From contig JAEUVX010000003.1 of NCBI GenBank assembly GCA_016786615.1, forward strand, positions 1-64,000: a stretch of 64,000 nucleotides of DNA, in the 5' to 3' direction. This document shows, one piece after another, positions 16,123 to 26,508 of this stretch (positions within the stretch are counted from its first letter, which is position 1; every line of letters begins with the position of its first letter). The position numbers were made by a program, and so were the translations under genes. This stretch comes from Flavipsychrobacter sp. Lineage in GTDB: Bacteria; Bacteroidota; Bacteroidia; Chitinophagales; Chitinophagaceae. The notes beneath the pieces are model-generated. The model was given only the letters and a program-made list of their open reading frames with translations. It did no database searches and was not told the origin of the DNA.

Positions 16123-18276
16123 TTATAATTCGTCTTTATCAAAAGCAGTAAGTGAGAAGTTGATACCCACAAAGACAGAGCGATATATTGCTGGGCGTAT
16201 TTCGTACCTGTTGCCTGCTGTATCGTAGCGGTAGCCGAAAACATTCTTCTGATTCGTAACGTTATCTATACCCGCATATATTACTGTAAACCATTTTCCT
16301 ATTGAACGTAGATAGTTGATGTTGAGCGACAGGTTGTGGAAATCGGGTGTGCGGTCTGCCATAAAGCTTGCGTTAACAGGATTGTAGTATGGCCTGCCGG
16401 TTGCATAACTATATGTCAGATTGATTTGCGTTTGCAACTTCTCAATAAAGTATTTTGTAACGATATTCAGATTGTGGTTTGCAATAAAATCGGGCTGTGC
16501 TTCTGCCAGATAGTTTTTGTAAAACCTACGAGTATCTATAAAGCTGTACGATATCCAATAATCAGCATTTTTAATAGATTTTTTATCTCTGAAAAACAAT
16601 TCCGCACCGGTTGCATATCCGTCTCCTGAATTATCTACCGGATTGGTGTATGGGTTCAGCACACGGAACTGGTTTGCATCGAATATCTTAGTTGTGTACT
16701 CTCTTACCAACTGGTCGTAACTTTTATAATACCCCTCTATACGCAATGTACGGTCGTTGTGCATATACTGATAATTGGCAATGTAGTGTACTGCCTGCTG
16801 CATTTGCGGCTTGTATCCTGCAATCAGGTATTGCTGATCTGCTGTTTGATAAAACATGCCGCCTGCTACAGAAAACTGGCCATACAAACCGGACTTGATA
16901 CCCATTGCAAGTCGTGGCATTACTACGTCCTGATTCAGTAATACACTATGCTCATAACGCACCCCAGGTTTTATTGCCAACCAATGTATGGCAGACCAAT
17001 CGGCCTCTGCATAACCTGCAATCTGTGTTTCTGTAAAGCTGGTATTCCAGATACCAAAAGTGCGCTCGTAATTGAAATGCTGTATTTCTGTACCTGCAGT
17101 AATACTGAGGCGTGATGTGGTGTAGTTCTTCAACTCTCCACGGAATTGCGCTCTGTCGTCCTTGCTCAATGCACCTGTACCACTCCAGTTTACATCGTCC
17201 TGATTGTAGCTGTAAGAACCTGCAGTAAAGATTTGCCACTTATCTTTCAGTGATTGCTTATAAGAAACAATACCGTAAATATTCTGCGATTTCACACCAA
17301 AGTCTAATGTCTTAGTAGCATCAGATGGTTCCGGCACACGTGTACCACTGCGGAATTGTGAATAGTTTACCAATGCTTTGAAGATGCCTTTTTTATTTGG
17401 TGCCCAGTTGAATTTTGCAGAACCACCTGCACCTTTCGGCACGTCATAGAAATCGACGTTTGTTTTTGCAATACCATAAAATGGTTGCAGATTGTTGTAG
17501 TATGCAGATGCTTCAAAACTTGTTTTCTTCAGCAACTTAGAGCCGCTTGCATAGATACCTGCCATATTCACACCCAGATTGATGGTGCTTTTATCAGGCA
17601 TATCATTACTGTTCAGTTCCAACACCGAAGAAAGTGCCTGTCCATAACGTGCACTATATCCACCACTGCTGAATGCGATTCCTTTGAATTGAAAAGGACC
17701 GAAACGGCTGCGTGCAGCTACACCGGGTGCAGTGGTGAGAAAGGCATTCTGCGCCACCATACCATCTACAATTACAGCAGCTTCACTTGCATCGCCACCA
17801 CGTACAAACAAGCCTGTTTGTGCACCTTGTTGTTGAGTTCCGGGCAGCGTTTGTATAGCTTTTACAACATCGGCCTGAGAGCCTGCGGTTGTTACTATAT
17901 CTAAAGATGTAAGTACCGTTTTGCTGCCATTTGATGCCTCATAAGAACCTGCTGTGATTACAAAATCATCTAATTGACGAGCAGTTGATTTCATTTTCAG
18001 TACCAAATCCTTTACTTCTCCTTTCACAATTATTGGCAATCCAGCATTCTCATGGCCTACTTCAGTAGCCACTATAGTTTGGTTACCTGTTTCTGTTGTG
18101 TTGAATTTGAAATTCCCTGTACTATCACTTGTTCCGCCATCAAGCGTATTATCAAGATATACACTTGCACCTATTACAGGCTTTCCTTTATCATCCACAA
18201 CCTTGCCACTGATGGCAGTTTGCGCCCATGTAGCGACAGATGTTAGTAATAATGGTAGTAGTAGAAATCGTTTCAT
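16123..18276 (-). CDS. TonB-dependent outer-membrane receptor
   Basis: A 717-residue receptor. The signal peptide is MKRFLLLPLLLTSVATWAQ. Residues about 20-110 are a carboxypeptidase-regulatory-like domain (ISGKVVDDKGKPVIGASVYLD), followed by a plug with QADVVKAIQTLPGTQQQG and GLFVRGGDASEAAVIVDGMV, then the barrel ending FVGINFSLTAF with seven further residues. The ATG at 18276 was chosen because the extension to 18327 precedes the signal peptide and overlaps the TAGTTTTG promoter box at 18304-18311. No SusD partner is present. The downstream secreted helical protein is likely in the same operon. The ligand is unknown. Confidence 0.9.
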   Translation of the reverse strand: MKRFLLLPLLLTSVATWAQTAISGKVVDDKGKPVIGASVYLDNTLDGGTSDSTGNFKFNTTETGNQTIVATEVGHENAGLPIIVKGEVKDLVLKMKSTARQLDDFVITAGSYEASNGSKTVLTSLDIVTTAGSQADVVKAIQTLPGTQQQGAQTGLFVRGGDASEAAVIVDGMVAQNAFLTTAPGVAARSRFGPFQFKGIAFSSGGYSARYGQALSSVLELNSNDMPDKSTINLGVNMAGIYASGSKLLKKTSFEASAYYNNLQPFYGIAKTNVDFYDVPKGAGGSAKFNWAPNKKGIFKALVNYSQFRSGTRVPEPSDATKTLDFGVKSQNIYGIVSYKQSLKDKWQIFTAGSYSYNQDDVNWSGTGALSKDDRAQFRGELKNYTTSRLSITAGTEIQHFNYERTFGIWNTSFTETQIAGYAEADWSAIHWLAIKPGVRYEHSVLLNQDVVMPRLAMGIKSGLYGQFSVAGGMFYQTADQQYLIAGYKPQMQQAVHYIANYQYMHNDRTLRIEGYYKSYDQLVREYTTKIFDANQFRVLNPYTNPVDNSGDGYATGAELFFRDKKSIKNADYWISYSFIDTRRFYKNYLAEAQPDFIANHNLNIVTKYFIEKLQTQINLTYSYATGRPYYNPVNASFMADRTPDFHNLSLNINYLRSIGKWFTVIYAGIDNVTNQKNVFGYRYDTAGNRYEIRPAIYRSVFVGINFSLTAFDKDEL

Positions 18277-18303
18277 CAGTATGCAGTTATCAGATTGACG
18301 GGG

Positions 18304-18311
18304 CAAAACTA
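18304..18311 (-). promoter_or_regulatory. TAnnTTTG -7 box for the second TonB receptor operon
   Basis: TAGTTTTG on the minus strand, ending 27 nt before ATG 18276. Confidence 0.55.
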
Positions 18312-18459
18312 TGATTGACATTTTCATATTAAAAATCTATTTCGGCAAAATGGGAATGATTGTCGGTTAACAGGCACAATTAATCGGTGAAAAATTATCC
18401 CCTTATACGGGGTAGTGAATTAGTGTTCTGCAACATTACTTTTAATAAAATTTCATAAT

Positions 18460-19782
18460 ATGAAATACCTTATAAGTTGCTTATTCTGTGCACTATACTT
18501 ACAATTAGCCGCTCAGGAGATAGCACGCAAGGCTTGGATGGGCGCTATCGGAAAATATAGCTCAGTCGGCATGTCTATTGACAGTATTATTCCACAAAGC
18601 AGCATGTCTATGCTTGGATTAAAAAAAGGTGATACACTGCTATACATCAATGGCTCGAAGATAAATGATGCTATTGCTTATAATAAGATTACTACTGATA
18701 TACGTACAGGCGATAAGATAACTATCGTGTATAGCAGGAATGGCAAGCATAAAACAAAAGTTGGCAAAGCAATAATGCGGCCTTATGAAACATCTGAGAT
18801 TGCGGATGTGATGTATGACTGGGTAGCGTATAAAGACTGTAAGCTGCGTACCATTACCAGGAAACCTAAAGGCAAAAACAATACGCCTGCCATACTGCTG
18901 ATACCAGGCTATAATTGCGGTTCTATAGAAAACTATAACAACGGCATTTATAAAAACCTGATGAATGAATGGATAAAAGCAGGCTATGCTGTTGTAACAA
19001 TAGAGAAATCGGGGCTTGGTGATAGTTATAATTGCATACCATGCAGCGAGGCAGACCTTGTTACAGATATTGAGGTGTTTGACGCAGGTTACAGATACAT
19101 GGAATCTTTACCGTTTGCAGATAAGAGCAATCTGTTTATCTGGGGACACTCTATGGGTGGTGTGATAGCTCCTGAAATTGCAAGAAAGCATAAACCCAGA
19201 GGTGTAATAGTATTTGCTACTGTCTTCCGCCCGTGGAGCGAGTTTCTGCTGGAGATGCACAGAGTACAATATCCACTTGACGGTCGAAGCTATACCGAAA
19301 CTGAAGCCGCAGTACGTGGTATGCAGAAGATATACTACGAGTTCTTCCGCTTGAAAAAATCTCCGGATGAGCTTTACAACATTCCTGAATACAAAGAGCT
19401 TGTAAAAGCAGAACTGGAATACAAGCAGGGCGACAATAATATGTGGGGCAGGCATTGGCGCTTCTGGCAGCAGATAGATTCGCTGGACCTTGCAGCAAGC
19501 TGGACTGCCGTTGAATGCCCTGTGTTATCCATTTTTGGTGGTGCAGACTATATTGCTTGTTCTGCATTAGAACATCAGTTGATAGAACGCACAGTGAATG
19601 CTGTGCATCCGGGTAACTGTACCAACATTACGATACCTGATATAGACCACCTGATAGTGCAACAACCTGACTGGAAAACGGCACACAAAAACTTTGCTGA
19701 CAAAGCTTATCGGGAATCACATTTTCACTATGGGTTTACAAAAACAACGATAGACTGGATGAATAAAATAAAGGGGCAATAA
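18460..19782 (+). CDS. Secreted PDZ domain-alpha/beta hydrolase fusion
   Basis: A 440-residue exported protein. Residues 1-19 are a signal peptide (cleavage near LAAQ). Residues about 28-105 read as a PDZ domain (SVGMSIDSIIPQSSMSMLGLKKGDTLLYINGSKI). Residues about 120-435 are an alpha/beta hydrolase with LLIPGYNCGS at the oxyanion region, GHSMGG with nucleophile Ser231, a late Asp in FGGADYIAC and a His in DIDHLIV. A C192-x-x-C195 pair lies before the nucleophile elbow. Family members with this hydrolase type are esterases or peptidase-like enzymes. The PDZ domain may dock peptide C termini or membrane proteins. It is a single gene with a terminator that begins within its last codons. Confidence 0.85.
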   Translation: MKYLISCLFCALYLQLAAQEIARKAWMGAIGKYSSVGMSIDSIIPQSSMSMLGLKKGDTLLYINGSKINDAIAYNKITTDIRTGDKITIVYSRNGKHKTKVGKAIMRPYETSEIADVMYDWVAYKDCKLRTITRKPKGKNNTPAILLIPGYNCGSIENYNNGIYKNLMNEWIKAGYAVVTIEKSGLGDSYNCIPCSEADLVTDIEVFDAGYRYMESLPFADKSNLFIWGHSMGGVIAPEIARKHKPRGVIVFATVFRPWSEFLLEMHRVQYPLDGRSYTETEAAVRGMQKIYYEFFRLKKSPDELYNIPEYKELVKAELEYKQGDNNMWGRHWRFWQQIDSLDLAASWTAVECPVLSIFGGADYIACSALEHQLIERTVNAVHPGNCTNITIPDIDHLIVQQPDWKTAHKNFADKAYRESHFHYGFTKTTIDWMNKIKGQ

Positions 19783-19792
19783 GCCCCTTTAT
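19768..19792 (+). terminator. Hairpin terminator of the PDZ-hydrolase gene
   Basis: A perfect 10-bp stem (19768-19777 and 19783-19792) has a 5-nt loop that contains the stop codon, followed by T-rich sequence. Confidence 0.8.
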
Positions 19793-19818
19793 TATTTAAT
19801 ATACTTTCTGATATAGTA

Positions 19819-22800
19819 TTACATATTCCTGCGGTACTGTCCACCTACTTCAAACAAGGCTTTTGTTATCTGGCCAAGCGAGCAGTACTTAACTGTTTCC
19901 ATCAGTTCTTCAAAGATGTTTTTGTTTTGGATAGCTGTTTGCTGCAGTTTGCGCAGTGCATCCTGTCCTTTATCGCCGCTACGCTTCCACAGGTTTTGTA
20001 CAGTGCTTATCTGGAATTCTTTTTCCTCTGTTGTAGAACGTATTACTTCCTGCGGCACTACAGTAAGAGAACCTTTGCTGCTAAGGAACGTATTCACACC
20101 TATTATCGGGAATTCGCCATTGTGTTTCAGCGTTTCGTAGTACAGGCTTTCTTCTTGTATTTTACTACGCTGATACATTGTTTCCATTGCACCCAATACA
20201 CCACCACGTTCTGTAATACGGTCGAACTCTGCAAGCACTGCTTCTTCTACAAGGTCAGTCAGCTCTTCTATAATAAATGAACCTTGCAACGGGTTTTCAT
20301 TCTTCGCAAGGCCAAGCTCTTTATTGATAATCAGCTGTATAGCCATAGCACGACGCACACTTTCTTCTGTTGGTGTAGTAATAGCTTCATCGTAAGCGTT
20401 TGTGTGCAGCGAGTTACAGTTATCGTATATCGCATACAGTGCCTGCAGTGTAGTACGGATATCGTTGAAATCGATTTCCTGTGCGTGCAGCGAGCGGCCT
20501 GATGTCTGAATATGATACTTCAGCATTTGCGAACGCTCGTTACCACCATATTTATACTTCATAGCCTTTGCCCATATACGACGCGCCACACGGCCTATCA
20601 CACTGTATTCAGGGTCTACACCATTGCTGAAGAAGAACGACAGGTTTGGTGCGAAATCATCTATATGCATACCACGGCTCAGGTAGTATTCTACAAACGT
20701 AAAGCCATTACTGATGGTAAATGCCAATTGAGAAATAGGATTAGCACCCGCTTCTGCAATATGGTAGCCACTGATAGATACTGAGTAGAAGTTGCGCACA
20801 CCTTCGTTGATGAAGTATTGTTGCACATCACCCATCACACGCAGCGAAAACTCTGTTGAGAAGATACATGTATTCTGCGCCTGGTCTTCTTTCAATATAT
20901 CTGCCTGCACTGTACCACGTACTGCTTTCAGGGTATCGACTTTTATTTTGTTGTACACATCGGCAGGCAGTACCTGATCGCCGGTAACACCAAGCAACAT
21001 AAGGCCAAGGCCATCATTGCCCTCTGGCAGTTCGCCCTCTGCACCACCACCAAATACAGATGGATTGTAAGAAGGACGTGGCACTCCTTTTTCTTTATAT
21101 ATCGCTTCTATCTTCTTATTTACTTCATCTTCCAGTCCGTTTGCTTTGATGTATATCTCACACTCCTGATCGATAGCTGCGTTCATAAAAAAGGCAGTAA
21201 TGGTTGGAGCAGGCCCGTTGATAGTCATTGATACAGATGTCTTAGGATTGGCAAGGTGAAAGCCGCTATAGAGCTTCTTTGCATCATCAAGACAACAAAC
21301 ACTTACACCTGAGTTACCAACTTTACCATATATATCAGGACGATGGTGCGGGTCTTGTCCATAAAGTGTAACGCTATCGAATGCAGTACTCAAACGCTTA
21401 GCAGGCAAGCCTCTTGACACATAGTGGAAACGTTTGTTGGTACGTTCAGGTCCGCCTTCACCGGCAAACATACGTGCAGGGTCTTCGCCCTCTCGTTTGA
21501 AAGGATAAATACCCGCAGCATACGGAAATTCGCCCGGAAAGTTTTCACTCAATGCCCAATAGAGTATCTCTCCCCAAGCTTCAAACTTCGGTACGGCTAC
21601 TTTTGCAATTTGTGTATGAGATAGCGACTCACTGTGTGTTTTAATTTTTACTTCTTTATCACGCACTTTGTACACATAGTACTCATCTGTAAACAAGTGT
21701 TTCTTTTTATCCCAGTTCTCGAGCAGGTGCTTGTTCTTAGGGTCAAGCTCCATCGCTGTTTTTGCATAAACCTCTTGCAGCGTTTTTATTATCCTGTCTT
21801 TATCTTCTGTGTCGGTTGCATTGATGGTCTCAATTGTTTTATTGATACCAAACAATTTTTGCGCTACTGAAGATTGGTCTTTTGCCCACTTATCATACTT
21901 ACGATTGTTTTCAGAAATCTCGCTGAGATAACGTGTACGTGCAGGTGGTATAATGAATATTTTCTCGCTCATCTCATCGCTTATTTCGAAGCTCGAGTTG
22001 AGGTCTGTTCCTGTTTTTGTGACTACAATATCCATCAACGATTTGTACATCGTATTAGTACCCGGGTCGTTGAACTGTGAAGCGATGGTGCCATACACCG
22101 GCATGTCATCCGGGTTTTTATCAAACAGTTTATGATTGCGCTGGTATTGTTTCTTCACATCTCGCAGAGCATCCATTGCACCACGTTTATCGAATTTGTT
22201 GATAACAACTATATCTGCAAAATCGAGCATGTCAATCTTCTCCAACTGTGTAGCGGCACCATATTCCGGTGTCATCACATACATGCTCAGGTCGCTATAG
22301 TCTGTTATCTGTGTATCGCTCTGACCAATGCCGGATGTTTCGAGAATAATCAAATCATAATCTGCAGCCTTCAGTATGTTTACTGCATCCTGAATATGTT
22401 TAGATACTGCCAGATTGCTTTGGCGGGTAGCCATCGAACGCATAAATACTCGTGCATTGCGGATGGCGTTCATGCGTATGCGGTCGCCCAGTAATGCACC
22501 ACCTGTTTTTTTCTTAGATGGGTCTACAGAAATGATACCTATGTTCTTGTTTTTGAAATCTAATAGAAAACGGCGTACCAGTTCATCTACCAGCGAGCTT
22601 TTACCAGCACCACCAGTACCAGTAATACCTAATACAGGTGTCTTAGATTGTGCAGCAGTTGCTTCTATCTTCTTCAGCATTGCCTGCGTTTCAGGCAAAT
22701 CGTGATAGTTTTCTGCAGCAGATATTAAACGTGCAATAGACTTAGCATCTTTTTCAACCAGATGTCCTACTTCACCATTCAGTTGGTTGCCGGTAGGGAA

Positions 22801-23220
22801 ATCACTCCTTTCAATCAGGTCATCAATCATACCCTGAAGGCCCATGGCACGTCCATCATCCGGAGAGTATATACGTGTGATGCCATAAGCATGCAACTCA
22901 TCAATTTCAGTTGGCAGAATAACGCCACCACCGCCACCAAATATCTTTATGTGTCCGCAACCACGCTCCTTCAGCAGGTCGTACATATACTTGAAGTATT
23001 CTACGTGGCCGCCCTGATAAGATGTCATAGCTATCGCATTGGCATCTTCCTGTATGGCACAGTCTACCACTTCCTGTACGCTGCGGTCGTGGCCAAGGTG
23101 TATCACCTCAACACCACTGCTTTGCATCACACGGCGCATGATGTTGATAGCGGCATCGTGGCCATCGAAAAGAGAAGCAGCTGTTACAATACGAACTTTA
23201 TTCTTCGGAGTATAAGACAT
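19819..23220 (-). CDS. icmF: Fused isobutyryl-CoA mutase with its G-protein chaperone (IcmF)
   Basis: The 1133-residue protein has the three-part IcmF layout in one chain. Residues 1-140 are the B12-binding domain ([15 protein letters not shown] with cobalt-ligand His21, YQGGH, FGGGGGV). Residues about 190-430 are the MeaB-type GTPase chaperone (P-loop GTGGAGKS at 201-208, NKFDKRG guanine-recognition motif). Residues about 550-1133 are the mutase barrel ([22 protein letters not shown]). Known IcmF enzymes interconvert isobutyryl-CoA and n-butyryl-CoA, some also isovaleryl- and pivalyl-CoA. The YPF sequence agrees with the Phe seen in IcmF where methylmalonyl-CoA mutase has Tyr. The gene is alone on its transcript. 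Confidence 0.93.
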   Translation of the reverse strand: MSYTPKNKVRIVTAASLFDGHDAAINIMRRVMQSSGVEVIHLGHDRSVQEVVDCAIQEDANAIAMTSYQGGHVEYFKYMYDLLKERGCGHIKIFGGGGGVILPTEIDELHAYGITRIYSPDDGRAMGLQGMIDDLIERSDFPTGNQLNGEVGHLVEKDAKSIARLISAAENYHDLPETQAMLKKIEATAAQSKTPVLGITGTGGAGKSSLVDELVRRFLLDFKNKNIGIISVDPSKKKTGGALLGDRIRMNAIRNARVFMRSMATRQSNLAVSKHIQDAVNILKAADYDLIILETSGIGQSDTQITDYSDLSMYVMTPEYGAATQLEKIDMLDFADIVVINKFDKRGAMDALRDVKKQYQRNHKLFDKNPDDMPVYGTIASQFNDPGTNTMYKSLMDIVVTKTGTDLNSSFEISDEMSEKIFIIPPARTRYLSEISENNRKYDKWAKDQSSVAQKLFGINKTIETINATDTEDKDRIIKTLQEVYAKTAMELDPKNKHLLENWDKKKHLFTDEYYVYKVRDKEVKIKTHSESLSHTQIAKVAVPKFEAWGEILYWALSENFPGEFPYAAGIYPFKREGEDPARMFAGEGGPERTNKRFHYVSRGLPAKRLSTAFDSVTLYGQDPHHRPDIYGKVGNSGVSVCCLDDAKKLYSGFHLANPKTSVSMTINGPAPTITAFFMNAAIDQECEIYIKANGLEDEVNKKIEAIYKEKGVPRPSYNPSVFGGGAEGELPEGNDGLGLMLLGVTGDQVLPADVYNKIKVDTLKAVRGTVQADILKEDQAQNTCIFSTEFSLRVMGDVQQYFINEGVRNFYSVSISGYHIAEAGANPISQLAFTISNGFTFVEYYLSRGMHIDDFAPNLSFFFSNGVDPEYSVIGRVARRIWAKAMKYKYGGNERSQMLKYHIQTSGRSLHAQEIDFNDIRTTLQALYAIYDNCNSLHTNAYDEAITTPTEESVRRAMAIQLIINKELGLAKNENPLQGSFIIEELTDLVEEAVLAEFDRITERGGVLGAMETMYQRSKIQEESLYYETLKHNGEFPIIGVNTFLSSKGSLTVVPQEVIRSTTEEKEFQISTVQNLWKRSGDKGQDALRKLQQTAIQNKNIFEELMETVKYCSLGQITKALFEVGGQYRRNM

Positions 23221-23330
23221 AATCTGAGTATTCTATTAACAAAAACTGCATAAGCTTTATGTATGCAGTATTTCAGGGCTGTAAAGTTACAAAAAGAGCA
23301 GTTACTGGCGTACATACGGGCAATAAAAAA

Positions 23331-23347
23331 CCCCCGGAATACGGGGG
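23331..23347 (-). terminator. GC-rich hairpin terminator of the outer-membrane barrel gene
   Basis: A 6-bp GC stem (23331-23336 and 23342-23347) with a 5-nt loop. The minus-strand transcript continues into a U-tract from the A-run at 23325-23330. Confidence 0.75.
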
Positions 23348-23372
23348 CTTTTCTCAGATATTTTAAGGACGA

Positions 23373-24101
23373 CTATTCATCATCTTCGTCGCTTGATTTT
23401 TTCATTTTGCGGTGCTCCATACCTGGTTCGCGGTGACCACGAGATTTACCACAATGGCAGCCTATGTTTTTAGAGATACCTACATTGATTTGCTGACCAA
23501 AAGTAACCATGAAATTATTCATAGTAGTAGGAGCTTTATCAAATGTAACTGTACGGTAGCCCAGACCACCGAAAGCGAAGTTCAGAGCAAGGCCTTTGTG
23601 TACATTAACACCGATAGCAGGCGTTATCATACCCTGAAAACCATTGTACATATCAGAAACATTAGCTACAGTAGTAGTGTTACCAATTGTAGTGATTGTT
23701 TCAGTAGTGTTTTTACCTGATACATAGCTCAGATCCAATTGAGTCCACATTACAAACATATGACTCAAAGACTGTGTATAACGGAAGAAAGCACCAGCTT
23801 GCCATTCCCTGTCAGTTGTTGTTAGTTTATTGCTTGGTGTCGGGAAAAGGTTAGGAGTGTTAGCAACATTCTTATTGCTTCCGTATCCACCTTGCACACC
23901 CACTGTCAGATGATTGTTGAACTGGAAACCAATACCTGGTGTAATGTTCCAATTAGTATTTTCGTTAGTACCAACAGCAGCGCCATTGTCGGCCTTTGCC
24001 CAGTTTACACCGGCATTACCATAAACAAGGAAAGTATTTTTTTGAGCATTAGCAGTGCCTACGGTAGCAACAGCTAACAAAGCAAGGATCAGTTTTTTCA
24101 T
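23373..24101 (-). CDS. Outer-membrane beta-barrel protein with acidic Cys/His-rich tail
   Basis: A 242-residue protein. The signal peptide is MKKLILALLAVATVGTANAQ. The mature part shows alternating short beta strands (FLVYGNAGVNWA, WNITPGIGFQFNNHLTVGVQGGYG, WQAGAFFRYTQSL, GMITPAIGVNVHKGLALNFAFGGLGYRTV) typical of 8-stranded OmpA/OmpW-like barrels. After the last strand (FGQQINVGISKNIG) there is an unusual tail of about 30 residues with Cys-His-Cys, several His and a terminal SSDEDDE. I chose ATG 24101 since the 14-residue extension to 24143 lies before the signal peptide. It may be a porin-like or structural barrel. Function unknown. Confidence 0.82.
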   Translation of the reverse strand: MKKLILALLAVATVGTANAQKNTFLVYGNAGVNWAKADNGAAVGTNENTNWNITPGIGFQFNNHLTVGVQGGYGSNKNVANTPNLFPTPSNKLTTTDREWQAGAFFRYTQSLSHMFVMWTQLDLSYVSGKNTTETITTIGNTTTVANVSDMYNGFQGMITPAIGVNVHKGLALNFAFGGLGYRTVTFDKAPTTMNNFMVTFGQQINVGISKNIGCHCGKSRGHREPGMEHRKMKKSSDEDDE

Positions 24102-24218
24102 ATAGATCGCGTGATTTTGATTAATGAACAAATGTATATCCAATTATCGTTGTATGCAATAGATAACAACAAGATTATTTACTAAAATAGAAAAAACTTA
24201 TCTGAAACTCCAAATATC

Positions 24219-24731
24219 TTACTTAAACCAATCACTATACATAGTATAATTATTCGCTATTCGTTCTATTTCACCCTTAATAAGTTCCTGACTGATGTCT
24301 TTTACCTTTTTGGCAGGCACACCGGCGAATATGCTACCGGCAGGCACCTCAGTATCTTCCAAAACCACGGCCCCGGCAGCTATAATGCTGTTCTGGCCAA
24401 TTTTTACCCTGTCCATTACTATGGCACCCATGCCCACCAATACGTTATCTTCTATTGTGCAGCCATGTACTATAGCGTTATGGCCAATTGAAACATTATT
24501 ACCTATAATAGTCTTGGTCTTTTCGTACGTACAATGTATACATGCACCATCCTGTATATTCACCTTATTACCCATCCGGATACTGTTTACATCTCCGCGT
24601 ACTACAGCGTTGAACCACACACTGCAATCATCCCCCATCTGTACATCGCCTACAATAGTAGCATTCGGTGCTACGAAACAGTTATCAGGTATCAGCGGGT
24701 GTACACCTTTTACAGGCAATATTACTGGCAT
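24219..24731 (-). CDS. Gamma-carbonic anhydrase family hexapeptide-repeat protein
   Basis: The 170-residue product is a left-handed beta-helix protein with repeated hexapeptides (NATIVGDVQMGDDCSVW, AVVRGDVNSIRMG, NVSIGHNAIVHGCTIEDNVLVGMGAIVMD). The three histidines expected for metal binding in the gamma-carbonic anhydrase/YrdA/PaaY group are visible in CIHC, GHNAIVHG. The C-terminal helix is normal for the family. Many of these proteins bind zinc, but carbonic anhydrase activity is not always found. Some act as thioesterases (PaaY) or are uncharacterised. It lies 3 bp after the glycosyltransferase gene on the same strand and is likely co-transcribed. Confidence 0.9.
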   Translation of the reverse strand: MPVILPVKGVHPLIPDNCFVAPNATIVGDVQMGDDCSVWFNAVVRGDVNSIRMGNKVNIQDGACIHCTYEKTKTIIGNNVSIGHNAIVHGCTIEDNVLVGMGAIVMDRVKIGQNSIIAAGAVVLEDTEVPAGSIFAGVPAKKVKDISQELIKGEIERIANNYTMYSDWFK

Positions 24732-24734
24732 ATA

Positions 24735-25451
24735 TTATCTGAATAAATTATATTTTAATATGCAATATAAAGCTCTGAAAGCATCTTTCATCCCTATTTT
24801 TTTACCTTCTTCGTAGGTACGTCCATAATATGATATACCAACTTCATATATACGAACTTTTGGAATGCGTGATATTTTTGCAGTTACTTCAGGTTCAAAT
24901 CCGAAACGCTTTTCTTCAAGCTTCAAGCTCTGTATCATCTCCCTCTTAAAAAGTTTATAGCATGTTTCCATATCTGTCAGGTTCAGATTAGTAAACATAT
25001 TGGACGCCATAGTAAGCCACCTGTTGCCTATTGAGTGCCAAAAGAACAATATCCTGTGTGCATTACCGCCCATAAAGCGAGAACCATAAACAACATCTGC
25101 AAAACCATCAAGCACCGGTTTCATGAGAATATTAAATTCTTCCGGATCGTATTCAAGATCGGCATCCTGAATTATTACGTAATCGCCTGTAGCTTTATTA
25201 ATACCTGTATGTAATGCGGCACCCTTACCTTGGTTTACCTCATGTTTATAATAAGATATCGGTAAATCAGGATTGGCATTTTTGTATTCTAGGATTGCTT
25301 CTTCAGTATTGTCTTTTGAGCAGTCGTTTACTATAATAACTTCTTTCTTACCATCACCAATAAGATTGACAGCTTTTACTTTATTAAGTATATGGTGGAT
25401 TGTTCTCCCTTCGTTGTAAGCCGGTATTACAATTGACAGTGTATAGCTCAT
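24735..25451 (-). CDS. Family 2 glycosyltransferase (dolichyl/polyprenyl-phosphate sugar synthase type)
   Basis: A 238-residue GT2 enzyme with the GT-A fold: LSIVIPAYNEGRTI at the N terminus, VNDCSKDNT, GKGAALHTGI, the metal-binding DAD in IQDADLEYDPEEF, and YGSRFMGG. The length and lack of membrane segments resemble dolichol-phosphate mannose synthase-like soluble enzymes that charge a polyprenyl phosphate with a sugar. The ATG at 25451 gives MSYTLSIVIPAYNEG; the extension to 25472 adds seven non-conserved residues. It is followed after 3 bp by the hexapeptide protein gene. The sugar is not predictable. Confidence 0.9.
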   Translation of the reverse strand: MSYTLSIVIPAYNEGRTIHHILNKVKAVNLIGDGKKEVIIVNDCSKDNTEEAILEYKNANPDLPISYYKHEVNQGKGAALHTGINKATGDYVIIQDADLEYDPEEFNILMKPVLDGFADVVYGSRFMGGNAHRILFFWHSIGNRWLTMASNMFTNLNLTDMETCYKLFKREMIQSLKLEEKRFGFEPEVTAKISRIPKVRIYEVGISYYGRTYEEGKKIGMKDAFRALYCILKYNLFR

Positions 25452-25621
25452 TAGCCAGTTAATATTGCGCAAAATACAAAGCCTGAATGTAATTCTCTAA
25501 TTTGAATACCCTGCTCACACACATTAGCACAAAACACCAAATGAATATTTCGAAGTCTAATTATCAACAAATCAGCTCAATCATGTTGATACTATGATTA
25601 GCAAATGGTATTTACCATTCT

Positions 25622-25629
25622 TAACTTTG
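25622..25629 (+). promoter_or_regulatory. TAnnTTTG -7 box for thyA
   Basis: TAACTTTG ending 19 nt before the thyA ATG. Confidence 0.6.
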
Positions 25630-25648
25630 TTAACGTAATAAAGTAAAA

Positions 25649-26443
25649 ATGCAGGCATATCTCAATTTACTTCAACATATTTTAGATACCGGCGTAGAAA
25701 AAAGCGACCGTACAGGTACCGGCACGATCAGTTGCTTTGGCTACCAGATGCGCTTCAATCTGCAAGATGGTTTCCCAATGCTGACAACTAAAAAACTGCA
25801 CCTGAAATCTATCATCTATGAATTGCTCTGGTTTCTGAATGGTGACACAAATATCAAGTACCTGAAAGATAATGGCGTAGGTATCTGGGACGAATGGGCT
25901 GATGAAAACGGCGACCTAGGGCCTGTATATGGGCACCAATGGCGTAGCTGGCAAGGTGCGGACGGGCAAGTGTATGACCAGATAAAAGACCTGCTGCATA
26001 CTATAAAAACAAATCCGGATAGCCGCCGCATGATTGTAAATGCATGGAATGTGGCTGATTTATCTAAAATGGCATTAACACCTTGCCACGCACTATTTCA
26101 GTTTTATGTAGCCGATGGTAAGCTAAGCTGCCAGCTATACCAACGCAGTGCAGATGTTTTCCTTGGCGTTCCTTTCAACATTGCATCTTATGCATTGCTG
26201 ACTATGATGATAGCACAGGTATGCGGATTGGAATACGGCGAATTTGTACACACTTTTGGTGATGTACACCTGTACAGCAACCATATTGAGCAGGCAAAAC
26301 TACAGCTGACGCGCAAGCCTTTTCCGCTGCCAACAATGAAAATTAACCCTGATGTAAAAGATTTATTCAGTTTCAGGTTTGAAGACTTTACATTGGAGAA
26401 TTATGAATCGCACCCGCACATCAAAGCACCGGTTGCTATATAA
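25649..26443 (+). CDS. thyA: Thymidylate synthase
   Basis: ThyA methylates dUMP to dTMP using 5,10-methylenetetrahydrofolate. The 264-residue length equals that of the E. coli enzyme. Visible signatures are [38 protein letters not shown], the active-site Cys in [22 protein letters not shown], and DVHLYSNH. All catalytic residues are in place. It is followed after 65 bp by folA, which recycles the dihydrofolate that ThyA makes. Confidence 0.98.
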   Translation: MQAYLNLLQHILDTGVEKSDRTGTGTISCFGYQMRFNLQDGFPMLTTKKLHLKSIIYELLWFLNGDTNIKYLKDNGVGIWDEWADENGDLGPVYGHQWRSWQGADGQVYDQIKDLLHTIKTNPDSRRMIVNAWNVADLSKMALTPCHALFQFYVADGKLSCQLYQRSADVFLGVPFNIASYALLTMMIAQVCGLEYGEFVHTFGDVHLYSNHIEQAKLQLTRKPFPLPTMKINPDVKDLFSFRFEDFTLENYESHPHIKAPVAI

Positions 26444-26492
26444 ACAGTAAAGCAAATAGAAAAGTAAACCCTGATTTTGCTTTTAGCTTTTT

Positions 26493-26500
26493 TACTTTTG
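26493..26500 (+). promoter_or_regulatory. TAnnTTTG -7 box for folA
   Basis: TACTTTTG ends 8 nt before the folA ATG. It lies in a pyrimidine-rich stretch where TTTTGCTTTTA occurs twice, at 26475-26485 and 26496-26506. Confidence 0.55.
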
Positions 26501-26508
26501 CTTTTAAG

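Noticed and set aside
26475-26506. Duplicate TTTTGCTTTTA as a regulatory repeat before folA
   Set aside because: The second copy is largely accounted for by the promoter box, and the first lacks TA. Two short T-rich copies are likely chance.
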